Shown here: positions 16,522-25,941 of the stretch, piece after piece
Position numbering within the stretch: the first letter of the stretch is position 1
Layout: the number at the start of each line of letters is the position of its first letter
NCBI GenBank assembly: GCA_002453315.1
Contig: DKGO01000034.1
Span: 1-38,211 of the forward strand
Reading direction: 5' to 3'
Source of the DNA: Caryophanales bacterium UBA6768
GTDB lineage: Bacteria; Bacillota; Bacilli; Bacillales_D; Amphibacillaceae
DNA length: 38,211 nt
Made by a program: the position numbers and the translations under genes
Notes under the pieces: model-generated
Databases searched by the model: none
What the model saw: the letters and a program-made list of their open reading frames with translations, nothing else
What the model was told of the DNA's origin: nothing

Positions 16522-17295
16522 CTAAGTTCTATTGGGAATAGTAAATTGGTATGAATGATCATTTTTAAATTTGCCACTATGATATGTTCTTTCAGTAAAA
16601 GTTACTTCATTATCGTGGGAAACAAGAATAACGGTAGTTGATCTTGTACCATAGTTTTTGGATTGGATAAAGATTGGTGAGAGCACTTTCTCCAAAGCTA
16701 ATCCTACCCCAGTATTTGGTAGTTGATCCTCTTTAGCTAAAGTTCGATCATCCATAATGGATAGAAGTATTTTTGGATCAAGTTGTGTAGCACTATTGAT
16801 ATACTGAAGCAATTTATTCTTCAATCTTACCGTCTTCGGCCATTCCGTATTTAAAAAAGCATTACTAAGCATGTGTGTACCTTGATTAATTGGGGTTATT
16901 TGTTGTTGACGATTATTATAGTAATATAATTCATTAATGGAACCGACAATAACATTAAATCCATTGTATTGATTTTTCTTATTATTAATTTCTTTCAAAT
17001 AGTCAACAGGCGATTGATGACCTTTTAAAAATGAAGTAACGATATTTCCACGGGAAATCTTCCCTTCAGATTGAAGGGGAATTTCCCGATAATTCGTTAA
17101 TGCAGCGAAACGGCCTGAAGTTGTGATTCCTAACCACGTCCCCATCTGTTCTAAATCACGGCCACCTAATAAATAAGGGGAGTCTTCCCAAAAGTGAGCC
17201 GCTTTGGTTGGTCGTTTATAAGCCTCATCCCGATTTGCCACAAAGATAAATTTATATGTTTGGTGGTTATTTAAATTAAAGCCTAGTAAGCACAT
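16522..17295 (-). CDS. NRDE family protein (TANGO2 homolog)
   Basis: This 257-residue protein opens with MCLLGF and the signature FVANRDEAYKRPT (Asn21-Arg22-Asp23-Glu24), followed by GGRDLEQMGTWLGI and the segment RFAALTNYRE. These define the NRDE/TANGO2 family (DUF833). The conserved Cys2 and the overall fold suggest an Ntn-hydrolase-like relationship; human TANGO2 has been tied to haem and lipid handling, but the bacterial role is unknown. AAGGTGG lies 7 bases before the ATG. It is the last gene of a menA-menI-NRDE run on the minus strand, 37 bases behind menI. Confidence 0.88.
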   Translation of the reverse strand: MCLLGFNLNNHQTYKFIFVANRDEAYKRPTKAAHFWEDSPYLLGGRDLEQMGTWLGITTSGRFAALTNYREIPLQSEGKISRGNIVTSFLKGHQSPVDYLKEINNKKNQYNGFNVIVGSINELYYYNNRQQQITPINQGTHMLSNAFLNTEWPKTVRLKNKLLQYINSATQLDPKILLSIMDDRTLAKEDQLPNTGVGLALEKVLSPIFIQSKNYGTRSTTVILVSHDNEVTFTERTYHSGKFKNDHSYQFTIPNRT

Positions 17296-17332
17296 TGTTA
17301 TTCCACCTTTTAAACTTTTATAAATCTAGTAA

Positions 17333-17722
17333 TTAGTTGTCGGCTTTTCTTTTATTAACGACACCTAATGTACATCGTGAAATACAGACTAAACGTTCAT
17401 TTTCATCTGTTATGTGAATTTCCCACACCATCGTTGTACGTCCGATGTGGATTGGTTTAGCTGTCGCCTTGACGACCCCCTTTTGTTTACTCCTTAAATG
17501 GTTTGCATTTATTTCTACGCCAAATACAGCTTGATTTTCTTGATCAATATTTAAAAATCCACCAATGCTTGCTACTGTTTCAGCTAATAGAACGCTTGCC
17601 CCACCATGTAAATAACCTGCCGGTTGATGTGTTCGTTCATCTACAGGCATCGTCATGACAACACAGTCTTTTTCCATTTTCACTGTTTCTATTCCTAATG
17701 ACTCCATTAAATTCTTCGACAT
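17333..17722 (-). CDS. menI: Hotdog-fold thioesterase, probable DHNA-CoA thioesterase (YuxO/MenI)
   Basis: The 129-residue product is a hotdog-fold acyl-CoA thioesterase of the PaaI/YuxO type. The core motif is GYLHGGASVLLAETVAS, with His39, Gly40-Gly41 and catalytic Glu48. In menaquinone synthesis this activity releases 1,4-dihydroxy-2-naphthoate from its CoA ester before MenA prenylates it. Its place 2 bases behind menA, with its GGGGG ribosome site inside the end of menA, strongly supports that role. Another small-acyl substrate cannot be excluded from sequence alone. Confidence 0.85.
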   Translation of the reverse strand: MSKNLMESLGIETVKMEKDCVVMTMPVDERTHQPAGYLHGGASVLLAETVASIGGFLNIDQENQAVFGVEINANHLRSKQKGVVKATAKPIHIGRTTMVWEIHITDENERLVCISRCTLGVVNKRKADN

Positions 17723-17724
17723 TC

Positions 17725-18663
17725 TTAATCCCCCAATTGTAAAAATTTACTAATAATAAAAGAAATTCCGAGTAAAATTCCATAGATAGAATTTGTTTTC
17801 CCCGTTAATATCATGGCTGGCATCATTTCTAATGGTTTTGTTTTCCCTTTAAAACCGTGAATAACATCAATAGCTAATTTGATGGAAAGAAAACTAATGA
17901 GTGCCCAAATAGGTAAAATGTTCGTCATGATAAATATTGCTGTTAACACATATGCCATGATAAATAAACAAGCTAAAAACCGAATGGCATTTTTTCTGCC
18001 AATTAATATCGCAATCGTTTTTCGGCCATTTTCCTTATCCCCATCTAAATCACGAATGTTGTTGGCAAGTAATATGGCTGCGATGAATATAGCAATAGGA
18101 ATGGAAATAAGTAGCACATCAGTCGTTATGTGTCCAGTCTGAATATAATAGCTAATTCCGATAATGACTGTTCCCATTAATACTCCCGCAAATAATTCAC
18201 CAAAAGGAGTATATGCAATCGGTATAGGCCCTCCAGTGTATAGATAGCCTATAAGCATGCTAACAGCACCAATTACTGCAATCCACCAACTAGAAAATAT
18301 ACAAATATAGATCCCTAATAAAATGGCAACTATAAAGAAAATAAAACCCAAATTTAACACTGTTTTTGGGGCAATACCATCACGTACAATAGTTCCCCCT
18401 ATACCGACGGATTTTTCATTATCTAAACCACGGGCATAATCATAATATTCATTAAACATGTTTGTTGCTGCTTGAATGAGTATAGATGCGAGCATCATGG
18501 CAATAAATAAATCAACGAGAAAAATATTTTCAGAAATAAAGGCGAACATTGACCCAATAAAAACTGGTATAAAGGAGGCCGTTAATGTGTGTGGACGTAA
18601 CAAACGCCACCATATTTGCCATCCATCTCGCTCATTTAATTGGTTTTTTATATCTTGCGTCAT
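17725..18663 (-). CDS. menA: 1,4-dihydroxy-2-naphthoate polyprenyltransferase MenA
   Basis: This 312-residue protein of the UbiA superfamily has about eight or nine membrane helices. The first Asp-rich motif is NMFNEYYDYARGLDNE (68-83) and the second is NNIRDLDGDKENGRKT, both binding Mg-prenyl diphosphate. The opening WWRLLRPHTLTASFIPVFIG is typical of MenA. It attaches the polyprenyl chain to DHNA at the membrane, giving demethylmenaquinone. AAGGAG precedes the ATG. It is divergent from menF across 440 bases, so the two halves of the pathway could share control. Confidence 0.93.
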   Translation of the reverse strand: MTQDIKNQLNERDGWQIWWRLLRPHTLTASFIPVFIGSMFAFISENIFLVDLFIAMMLASILIQAATNMFNEYYDYARGLDNEKSVGIGGTIVRDGIAPKTVLNLGFIFFIVAILLGIYICIFSSWWIAVIGAVSMLIGYLYTGGPIPIAYTPFGELFAGVLMGTVIIGISYYIQTGHITTDVLLISIPIAIFIAAILLANNIRDLDGDKENGRKTIAILIGRKNAIRFLACLFIMAYVLTAIFIMTNILPIWALISFLSIKLAIDVIHGFKGKTKPLEMMPAMILTGKTNSIYGILLGISFIISKFLQLGD

Positions 18664-19027
18664 TTTAGTCTCCTTAATATCAGTAAAATGGGGCTATCAT
18701 CACTTGGGCTAGACATCTAGGGTTTTTACAAGTCCCACTTATGTAAATAACAATCATGATAACTATTTTGGATAATCAGTTTATCATCTTTATCGTAAGT
18801 AAATTTTGCCTTTATGTCAATTTGCGACTCCCAAATCATTCAGTCACACACAGTATTTAAAGCTATCATTAGTTTAACCTTAATATCATCCCATTTTAAA
18901 AGGAGAACCTAAGTAACATAATGGGTTTATGAATCCATCACAAACAGAATATTAAGTGAACATATTCAATGGAATAGGTAATATTTCGTGATTCCGCTCT
19001 CTACATTTGTAAATAATAAGCCTTTCC
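18664..19027. other. Intergenic region between divergent menA and menF
   Basis: No gene, tRNA or known riboswitch is recognised here. AAAGGAGA at 18898 is followed by tiny frames (3 and 8 codons), but the spacing is too long to believe. The region must carry the menA promoter, which I could not place with confidence. Confidence 0.4.
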
Positions 19028-19056
19028 TTGAGAATCTATCAAAAAGAGCATAAAAT
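19028..19056 (+). promoter_or_regulatory. Sigma-A promoter of the menFDHB operon
   Basis: TTGAGA (19028-19033), a 17-base spacer and TAAAAT (19051-19056), about 48 bases before the menF start. An AT-rich hairpin (AAAATAG/CTATTTT, 19052-19074) overlaps the -10. Confidence 0.7.
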
Positions 19057-19103
19057 AGAAAGGTAGCCTATTTTTTGCTGCAACTTAGTTGGAGGGTATG
19101 AAG

Positions 19104-20498
19104 ATGATTGACACGAAGGATATTTCATTGGAATCCTTTATAAATAAAGTATTACATGTAAATAAAAAGGAAAAAAAACAAACATTAATCAGCTGGACAG
19201 AAAAGACTGCGCCAGTTAATTTGCTATCTATTTTTGATCATGCTATTCAAACAAATAAGCAACGATTGTACTGGAAAAATAGTGCTAATACTTTTGAGTT
19301 TATTGGAATCGGTTCAGTTCATACAATTGTAGCTGAAGATGTTATGTATCATATATTAAAAAAGGAATGGCAACAGCTAATTGATAATGCAGTAATTCAT
19401 GATCCATTTCAACAAGCAGGAACAGGGCTTACAGCCATCGGTGGAATGACATTTGATCCATTAAAAGCACCGACAGGATTGTGGGAGAACTTCCCAGCAA
19501 GTCAGCTTGTTATACCCGAACTATTTATTGTCCGTTCAAATCAAGAATTTTTTATTACTAGAAATAAATATATTTCTGCGAAAAGTTGTTTATCATCGAT
19601 TTTAGCTGAAATGAAACAATTGGAAACGATAATTGGGGAACATTCTGTTCCCTCTTCAATACCGCATAAGATTTTACAAAAACGGGAGGTTGAACCTGAA
19701 TATTGGAAAGAAGTGGTTCAACTTGCTGTTAATCAAATTAAACAAAATAAAGCAAGTAAAATTGTCTTGGCACGTGAAATGAAATTAACGTTAAATCGTA
19801 AAGCAAATATTGCAAAAGTATTGGAAAAACTAAATCAAACTCAGGAAAACAGTTATGTTTTTGCTTTTGAAAATGGTACAGATTGTTTTATCGGGGCGAC
19901 ACCAGAACGGTTAGTTCAATTGAATGGGAAAAAACTATTATCTACCTGTATGGCTGGAACAGCGCCTAGGGGTCTTACGAAAGAAGAAGACGATAAAATT
20001 GGACAGGCATTATTAAACGATGATAAAAATCTCGAAGAACATGATTATGTCGTAAGGATGATTCGAAAAGGCATTGCACCATATTGTAATGAGATTGAAA
20101 TACCGAAGCATCCAGTACTTTTTCCATTAAAAAATTTACAACATTTATATACTCCCGTTTCGGCGACATTAACTTCGAGAGGTTCAGTGTTTGATATTAT
20201 TGAATCGCTTCACCCTACACCAGCATTAGGTGGTGTACCAAGGGAGGAATCATTAGCCTTTATTCGTGAACACGAGCAATTGGACCGTGGTTGGTATGGA
20301 GCCCCCATCGGCTGGCTTGATAGCAACCAAAATAGTGAATTTGTCGTCGCAATCCGATCTGGTTTAATGAAGGGGAACGAGGTCTCTTTATTTGCCGGAT
20401 GTGGTGTCATGCGTGACTCCGACCCCCAAATGGAATATGAGGAAACAAACATTAAACTTTTGCCAATGCTCCGTGTATTGGAGGATTCTTATGAATGA
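19104..20498 (+). CDS. menF: Isochorismate synthase MenF
   Basis: The 464-residue enzyme converts chorismate to isochorismate, the first step of menaquinone synthesis. The C-terminal chorismate-binding domain is clear: KASKIVLAREMKL with the catalytic lysine, GATPERLVQLNG, STCMAGTAPRG, then HPTPALGGVPRE and the RGWYGAPIGW segment, with GCGVMRDSDPQMEYEETN at the end (Glu residues for Mg). ATG at 19104 is preferred: GGAGGG lies 7 bases upstream, while the ATG at 19098 almost touches that site. It overlaps menD by 8 bases. Confidence 0.94.
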   Translation: MIDTKDISLESFINKVLHVNKKEKKQTLISWTEKTAPVNLLSIFDHAIQTNKQRLYWKNSANTFEFIGIGSVHTIVAEDVMYHILKKEWQQLIDNAVIHDPFQQAGTGLTAIGGMTFDPLKAPTGLWENFPASQLVIPELFIVRSNQEFFITRNKYISAKSCLSSILAEMKQLETIIGEHSVPSSIPHKILQKREVEPEYWKEVVQLAVNQIKQNKASKIVLAREMKLTLNRKANIAKVLEKLNQTQENSYVFAFENGTDCFIGATPERLVQLNGKKLLSTCMAGTAPRGLTKEEDDKIGQALLNDDKNLEEHDYVVRMIRKGIAPYCNEIEIPKHPVLFPLKNLQHLYTPVSATLTSRGSVFDIIESLHPTPALGGVPREESLAFIREHEQLDRGWYGAPIGWLDSNQNSEFVVAIRSGLMKGNEVSLFAGCGVMRDSDPQMEYEETNIKLLPMLRVLEDSYE

Positions 20499-22233
20499 TA
20501 CAAATGCACTAACTAAATATGTAGGAAATTTTGTTGATGAATTATCCCAGCAAGGTGTTCGACATGTCGTTATTTCACCCGGCTCAAGATCAACTCCTTT
20601 AGCTGTGCTCTTTCTAGAACACAAAGAATTTGAAGAATGGATTTTGGTTGATGAACGTTCTGCAGCTTTTTTCGCACTAGGTATTGCCCGAAAAACGAAT
20701 CAACCAGTCGTATTAGTTTGTACGTCTGGAACAGCAGCAGCCAATTATTATCCGGCAGTTATTGAGGCCCATAGTCAAAGAATACCGTTAATTGTTTTAA
20801 CAGCTGATCGTCCACATGAATTAAGGGATGTTGGTGCTCCACAAGCAATGAATCAAATTGAATTGTACGGGAATTTTGTGAAGTGGTTTCAAGAAATGGC
20901 GTTACCTGATGACCGTCAGGAAATATTATACTATGTGCGTAGCCGTGCAGCAAGATCCGTTTTTGAAGCACAAAAGGCAGGGAATCCAGGTCCGGTTCAT
21001 TTGAATTTTCCTTTCAGAGAACCGCTCATGCCGAATTTAAGTGTAAAGGATATTTGGGGATATGACATCCGCCAAGCGAATAAGGAAAACTATTCTTTAA
21101 CAAAAGGAACACAACAGTTGTCTTCGATTGATTTAAAAGTAATTAAGGAAATAATACGTGAGCATCAACATGGGCTTATCGTTTGCGGACCACATTTTGA
21201 TCGACAATTATCCAATGCAATCGTTTCATTAAGTGGAAAACTTCAAATTCCTATTTTAGCTGATCCATTATCACAGCTTCGTTCTGGAAACCATTCTAAG
21301 GATACCATTATTGAGGGATATGATGCATTATTAAAAGATGCCTCACAGAGAGGGCAATTAAAACCGGACTATATCATTCGTTTTGGTGCAATGCCTATTT
21401 CGAAGAGTTATTTACATTTTGTTCAAGAACATAAAAACATCATTCATATTGTGGTAGAAGACGAAGCGGGAATTAGAGAGCCGACAAATCAATCAACCCA
21501 CTATGTTTGGGCCCATGGACCAACTTTTTGTACACAGTTAGCAAATCAAGTCCCTGTAACCCCTGATAATCGTTGGCTTCATTTATGGCAAAGTAAAAAT
21601 GATATAATCAAACGGAATATCTCACATATACAATCAAGCCGTTTAACGGAAGGGGAAGTAGTAAGGGAATTATTACAACAAATCCCATCCAATAGTACAA
21701 TGTTTGTAGCCAATAGTATGCCTGTAAGGGATTTAGATACATTTTTTATGACAACAGATAAAGAAATCGATGTCTACGGCAATCGTGGAGTTAGCGGTAT
21801 TGATGGGATAAATTCGACTGCCTTAGGAATTGCTGCAGCTGACAACAATAAACATGTGACATTAGTGATTGGGGATTTAAGTTTTTATCATGACTTAAAC
21901 GGTCTATTGGTTGCCAAAAAATACGGATTAAATCTGACGGTTGTATTAATTAATAATGAGGGTGGGGGCATCTTTTCTTTTCTACCCCAAGCAAAAGATA
22001 AAACTCATTTTGAAGCATTATTTGGGACGCCACTAAATCTTGAGTTTTCTCCAATTGTGACAACTTATGGAGGACTACACTATTTAGTCGATACATATGA
22101 CACATTTAGAAGTGCCTTAAAAACATCTTACACTTCGACGGGATTGCACGTGATTGAAGTGCGAACAAATCGAGAAGAAAATGTACATTGGCATCGTGAT
22201 TTATGGGAAAAAATCCATAAGGATTTACAATAA
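20491..22233 (+). CDS. menD: SEPHCHC synthase MenD
   Basis: This 580-residue ThDP-dependent enzyme adds a succinic semialdehyde unit from 2-oxoglutarate to isochorismate. The N-terminal segment VISPGSRSTPLAVL and VDERSAAFFALG (with the ThDP-activating Glu) are typical of MenD, as is the C-terminal cofactor segment VIGDLSFYHDLNGLL followed by INNEGGGIFSFLPQ. The frame is open 33 codons upstream, but the ATG at 20491 has GGAGG 6 bases before it and matches the family start. The ATGAATGA overlap with menF suggests translational coupling. Confidence 0.95.
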   Translation: MNDTNALTKYVGNFVDELSQQGVRHVVISPGSRSTPLAVLFLEHKEFEEWILVDERSAAFFALGIARKTNQPVVLVCTSGTAAANYYPAVIEAHSQRIPLIVLTADRPHELRDVGAPQAMNQIELYGNFVKWFQEMALPDDRQEILYYVRSRAARSVFEAQKAGNPGPVHLNFPFREPLMPNLSVKDIWGYDIRQANKENYSLTKGTQQLSSIDLKVIKEIIREHQHGLIVCGPHFDRQLSNAIVSLSGKLQIPILADPLSQLRSGNHSKDTIIEGYDALLKDASQRGQLKPDYIIRFGAMPISKSYLHFVQEHKNIIHIVVEDEAGIREPTNQSTHYVWAHGPTFCTQLANQVPVTPDNRWLHLWQSKNDIIKRNISHIQSSRLTEGEVVRELLQQIPSNSTMFVANSMPVRDLDTFFMTTDKEIDVYGNRGVSGIDGINSTALGIAAADNNKHVTLVIGDLSFYHDLNGLLVAKKYGLNLTVVLINNEGGGIFSFLPQAKDKTHFEALFGTPLNLEFSPIVTTYGGLHYLVDTYDTFRSALKTSYTSTGLHVIEVRTNREENVHWHRDLWEKIHKDLQ

Positions 22234-23060
22234 TGATGGAAAAAACTTTTATGATTGATGGTGCAGTTTATTCATATGTTGATACAGGGCAAAAAGAGTT
22301 AGAAACACTCGTTTTATTACATGGATTTACGGGAACAAAACAAACATGGATTCCCCATATTAAGAAATGGGAAAAGCATTATCGTCTTATTGCTATTGAT
22401 CTACCAGGGCATGGTAAGACAAAGACTCAATCATCAATTTCGATGGTAGAATTTTCTCGGCACCTAGATGAATTACTAAAGAAAGAAGTCTGCGAAAGTG
22501 TCCATTTACTTGGTTATTCAATGGGTGGAAGGGCGGCCCTATCATTTGCAATGAAATATGATTATGCGGTAAAAACTTTAATTATAGAAAGTGCATCACC
22601 AGGTTTAAAAACAGAAAAAGAAAGACGGGCACGACGTAACAATGACGAAAACCTTGCAAATAAATTGTTAGCGTCGGGAATTGGGCGTTTTGTTACTGAG
22701 TGGGAAAGAATTCCTTTGTTTGCTTCACAAAAGTTACTGCCACATTCCGTACAACAAAATATTCGACAGGTACGGTTGTCACAACATCCCAAGGGTCTAA
22801 GTAATTCTTTGAAATATATGGGAACAGGAGCACAACCTTCATGGTGGCCATTATTAAATCAACTCCATGTTAAAACATTGTTAATCGTCGGTGAATGGGA
22901 TGAAAAGTATGTGCAAATAAATGAAGAAATGGCTGAAAAGTTGTCCCATAGTCAGTTAGTTATTGTAAAGGAAGCAGGTCATACAGTTCATCTAGAACAA
23001 ACTGAAAAGTTTGTTAAAATAGTATTAGATTTTATAAAAAAAGAAAAGGGGTTGTCGTAA
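22233..23060 (+). CDS. menH: SHCHC synthase MenH (alpha/beta hydrolase)
   Basis: This 275-residue alpha/beta hydrolase carries LLHGFTGTKQTW (oxyanion region), DLPGHGKT, and the nucleophile elbow GYSMGGR with Ser96. Asp223 (VGEWDEKY) and His250 (AGHTVHLEQ) complete the triad. MenH removes pyruvate from SEPHCHC to give SHCHC. Its ATG at 22233 overlaps the menD stop by one base (TAATG); a second ATG three bases on is possible. Its stop directly abuts menB. Confidence 0.92.
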   Translation: MMEKTFMIDGAVYSYVDTGQKELETLVLLHGFTGTKQTWIPHIKKWEKHYRLIAIDLPGHGKTKTQSSISMVEFSRHLDELLKKEVCESVHLLGYSMGGRAALSFAMKYDYAVKTLIIESASPGLKTEKERRARRNNDENLANKLLASGIGRFVTEWERIPLFASQKLLPHSVQQNIRQVRLSQHPKGLSNSLKYMGTGAQPSWWPLLNQLHVKTLLIVGEWDEKYVQINEEMAEKLSHSQLVIVKEAGHTVHLEQTEKFVKIVLDFIKKEKGLS

Positions 23061-23879
23061 ATGACAGTTCAATGGAATAAGGCAAGGGATTTCCGGGAGA
23101 TTATATACGAAAAGGGGAATAATATTGCCAAAATAACGATGAATCGGCCAGAAAAGCATAATGCATTTACACCGTTAACGGTCAATGAAATGATAGCTGC
23201 TTTTGCTGATGCTCGTGATGATTCATCAATCGGTGTCATTATTTTAACCGGTGCAGGAGATAAAGCGTTTTGTTCTGGTGGTGACCAATCAGTCAGGGGT
23301 CATGGTGGTTATGTAGGAGATGATGAAATTCCCCGTTTAAACGTACTAGATTTACAACGACTTATTCGTACGATTCCTAAGCCGGTGATTGCGATGGTAA
23401 ATGGTTATGCCATTGGTGGGGGACATGTATTACACGTTGTGTGTGATTTAACAATTGCTTCAGATAATGCTTTATTTGGTCAAACAGGACCAAAGGTAGG
23501 TAGCTTTGATGCTGGTTACGGTGCTGGTTATTTGGCACGAATGGTTGGCCATAAACGTGCGCGGGAAATATGGTATTTATGCCGTCAATATACTGCAGAA
23601 GAAGCATATGAAATGGGGATGGTGAATACGGTTGTTCCCCAAGAGAAATTAGAAGAAGAAACGTTGCAATGGTGTGAAGAAATGTTAGAAAAGTCACCGA
23701 CTGCACTACGCTTTTTAAAGGCATCGTTTAATGCAGATACAGATGGATTGGCTGGGTTACAGCAATTGGGTGGAGATGCAACATTATTATATTACACGAC
23801 GGAAGAAGCAAAAGAAGGTCGCGACGCATTTGGGGAAAAACGAAAGCCGGATTTTGACCAATTTCCTAGGTTTCCATGA
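23061..23879 (+). CDS. menB: 1,4-dihydroxy-2-naphthoyl-CoA synthase MenB
   Basis: This 272-residue crotonase-fold enzyme closes the second ring of o-succinylbenzoyl-CoA. Family marks are [13 protein letters not shown], the [18 protein letters not shown] loop, [21 protein letters not shown] forming the oxyanion hole, and [21 protein letters not shown] with the catalytic Asp; the ending [13 protein letters not shown] is typical. The start follows the menH stop with no gap, and AAAAGGGG lies in the menH end. An intrinsic terminator follows, so menE may be partly separate. Confidence 0.96.
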   Translation: MTVQWNKARDFREIIYEKGNNIAKITMNRPEKHNAFTPLTVNEMIAAFADARDDSSIGVIILTGAGDKAFCSGGDQSVRGHGGYVGDDEIPRLNVLDLQRLIRTIPKPVIAMVNGYAIGGGHVLHVVCDLTIASDNALFGQTGPKVGSFDAGYGAGYLARMVGHKRAREIWYLCRQYTAEEAYEMGMVNTVVPQEKLEEETLQWCEEMLEKSPTALRFLKASFNADTDGLAGLQQLGGDATLLYYTTEEAKEGRDAFGEKRKPDFDQFPRFP

Positions 23880-23917
23880 TTTAAATAGTAATAATTTTTT
23901 AACTATGATATTAATGA

Positions 23918-23942
23918 GGGTGCAAACTGTTGCATCCTTTTT
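23918..23942 (+). terminator. Intrinsic terminator between menB and menE
   Basis: GGGTGCAA / TTGCATCC (one G-U pair) with a 4-base loop, then TTTTT. It sits inside the men gene run, about 75 bases before menE. Confidence 0.8.
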
Positions 23943-24016
23943 CTTATGAATGTGACTGGGTGCATGGTATATTTAAATTACATATTCGTGACTTCATGTA
24001 AGAGGGGTAAGAAATT

Positions 24017-25465
24017 ATGGTACAAATCATTCCACATTGGTTATCAAAACAAGCGGACATATGTCCAAATAAAATAGCAATAGAATCCACAGATGATTCG
24101 TCCATGACTTTTGGTCAGTTGTGTGAAAAAAGTAAGCAAGTGGCACGTAAATTATCCACGTTAGGTATTAAACGTTCAGACCATGTCGCGTTATTATCGA
24201 CAAATAGTGTTGATTTAATTGTAACCATTCATGCCTTAAGTTATGTCGGTGCCGTTATTGTTATGTTAAATACCCGATTAACAAGTGTTGAACTAATGGA
24301 TCAAATAAATCGCAGTGATGTTCATTATGTAATCACGTCGGATGAAATAAAACATGAGAAAAAACTATCATTTATTCCTTTAGCCACTTTTAGCGAAATA
24401 AATAATTTACCGGAAAAAGAGGTAATGCTTATTACTGAATTCCAATTGGACAGCCCTTTTACGATGATGTTTACATCAGGTACGACAGGAGTAGCAAAGG
24501 CAGTTGTCCATTCTTATGGAAACTATTGGTGGAGTGCGATAGGTTCTTTATTGAATTTGGGACATGAGGAAAAAGATAAATGGCTCTTACCATTACCAAT
24601 TTTTCATGTTGGAGGGTTGTCCGTTTTAATTCGTGGTGTTATTTACGGGATGACAACTGTCTTAATGGAGAAATATAGTAGTGAAGGGGCTTTTAACTTA
24701 ATAAAAGAGAGAAAAGTCACCATCGTTTCCTTTGTGACATTAATGCTTCAACATTATATTCATCAATTAGGAAAAGATAGCTCCCCTTCAACATTAAGGT
24801 GTATTTTACTTGGTGGGGGCGCAGTGCCTGAACATTTATTAAAAAAAGTTAAGAAAAAACGGCTACCCCTCATCCAGTCTTATGGTATGACCGAAACGTG
24901 CTCCCAAATTGTTACATTATCACATGAATTTGCTTTACTAAAACAGGGGTCATCAGGAAAAGCACTTTTTCCAGCACAAATAAAGATAAAGCAAGTAGCC
25001 AATGACAAGGTGGGGGAAATTTATGTCAAAGGCCCGATGGTATTTAAAGAATATTATAAAAATAAGTCAGCAAATGAAAACAGTTTTATCGATGGTTGGT
25101 TTAAAACAGGAGATTTAGGCTATTTAGATGGGGACGGCTTTTTATATGTCGTTGAAAGAAGATCAGATTTAATTATTTCCGGAGGGGAAAATATTTATCC
25201 ATCGGAAATTGAACATGTCATGGAAGAAATAGAGGGGATTATAGAAGTGGCTGTTGTCGGTATGGATGACGAAACATGGGGCAAAGTCCCGGTAGCTTAT
25301 GTTGTTCGCCGTGATGAAAAAGTGAACAAGTCACTGATTCAACAATATTTGATTGGGAAAATAGCTTCCTATAAAATGCCTAGTAAAATTATATTTATAA
25401 ATAAATTACCTAGAAATGCTTCTAATAAGATTATGCGTCATCAGTTAGTTAAAGACTTGATATAA
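24017..25465 (+). CDS. menE: o-Succinylbenzoate-CoA ligase MenE
   Basis: The 482-residue adenylate-forming enzyme activates o-succinylbenzoate with ATP and CoA. The P-loop MFTSGTTGVAKAVVHS (about 152-167), the YGMTETCSQ motif, GWFKTGDLGYLDGDG and the hinge ERRSDLIISGGENIYPSEIE are all intact, and the C-terminal lysine segment NASNKIMRH is present. AGAGGGG lies 8-9 bases before the ATG. Unlike B. subtilis, no menC follows; a small unrelated gene comes next. Confidence 0.94.
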   Translation: MVQIIPHWLSKQADICPNKIAIESTDDSSMTFGQLCEKSKQVARKLSTLGIKRSDHVALLSTNSVDLIVTIHALSYVGAVIVMLNTRLTSVELMDQINRSDVHYVITSDEIKHEKKLSFIPLATFSEINNLPEKEVMLITEFQLDSPFTMMFTSGTTGVAKAVVHSYGNYWWSAIGSLLNLGHEEKDKWLLPLPIFHVGGLSVLIRGVIYGMTTVLMEKYSSEGAFNLIKERKVTIVSFVTLMLQHYIHQLGKDSSPSTLRCILLGGGAVPEHLLKKVKKKRLPLIQSYGMTETCSQIVTLSHEFALLKQGSSGKALFPAQIKIKQVANDKVGEIYVKGPMVFKEYYKNKSANENSFIDGWFKTGDLGYLDGDGFLYVVERRSDLIISGGENIYPSEIEHVMEEIEGIIEVAVVGMDDETWGKVPVAYVVRRDEKVNKSLIQQYLIGKIASYKMPSKIIFINKLPRNASNKIMRHQLVKDLI

Positions 25466-25532
25466 CTTTTTGATTTGTTCAATGTATGGATTTTCTTTGT
25501 TGAGATACATTAAACAAAGGAGGTGCATAATC

Positions 25533-25853
25533 ATGGAACGAAAAAAATATTATGTTAGTATAAAAACGAGAGAAATATCTAAAACGAAAGTCGGGGACAA
25601 CGATGATTTTACCGTTTTTGCAACTGATGCTGAAATTCAATCGTTACGAAATAAATTAGATCATATTGAAGGTGCCGAAATGGCGGCGTATTGGCGTGCA
25701 CACATTCCCATTTTACCTTATCATAACGATAAAGGAAATCAGGCCTATGATGAACAATTACGGGAGGCCCTTCAAATGGTTTATGATTTAGGAGATAAAG
25801 ATTCGCGACAATTTATCGCTGAAAGTGGGATATTGGATAACGGTTTGCATTAA
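25533..25853 (+). CDS. Conserved small protein of unknown function
   Basis: The product has 106 residues and is soluble, with no signal or membrane segment. It opens MERKKYYVSIKTREIS and contains FATDAEIQSLRNKLDHIEGAEMAAYWRAHIP and LPYHNDKGNQAYDEQLREALQMVYDLGDKDSRQ. I recognise it as a type found next to ytkD in Bacillaceae, sometimes labelled hydrolase without evidence; no hydrolase motif is visible to me. A strong AAAGGAGGTG sits before the ATG at 25533. The frame is open 21 codons further upstream but has no ribosome site there. No separate promoter is clear. Confidence 0.75.
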   Translation: MERKKYYVSIKTREISKTKVGDNDDFTVFATDAEIQSLRNKLDHIEGAEMAAYWRAHIPILPYHNDKGNQAYDEQLREALQMVYDLGDKDSRQFIAESGILDNGLH

Positions 25854-25941
25854 GTTGAATAGGAAAACATTTTCGTCATAATGGCTGAAATAAAAAGACT
25901 ATCGTTTAATTGTAGAAATAAATTAAAGGTTGTTGTTATTT

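Noticed and set aside
18898..18955. Possible leader peptide (AAAGGAGA followed by frames of 3 and 8 codons) between menA and menF
   Set aside because: The ribosome site is 15-23 bases from the starts and there is no attenuator structure after it.
23377..23724. Open frame of 115 codons on the minus strand
   Set aside because: It is antisense to menB and has shadow-like, unusual composition.
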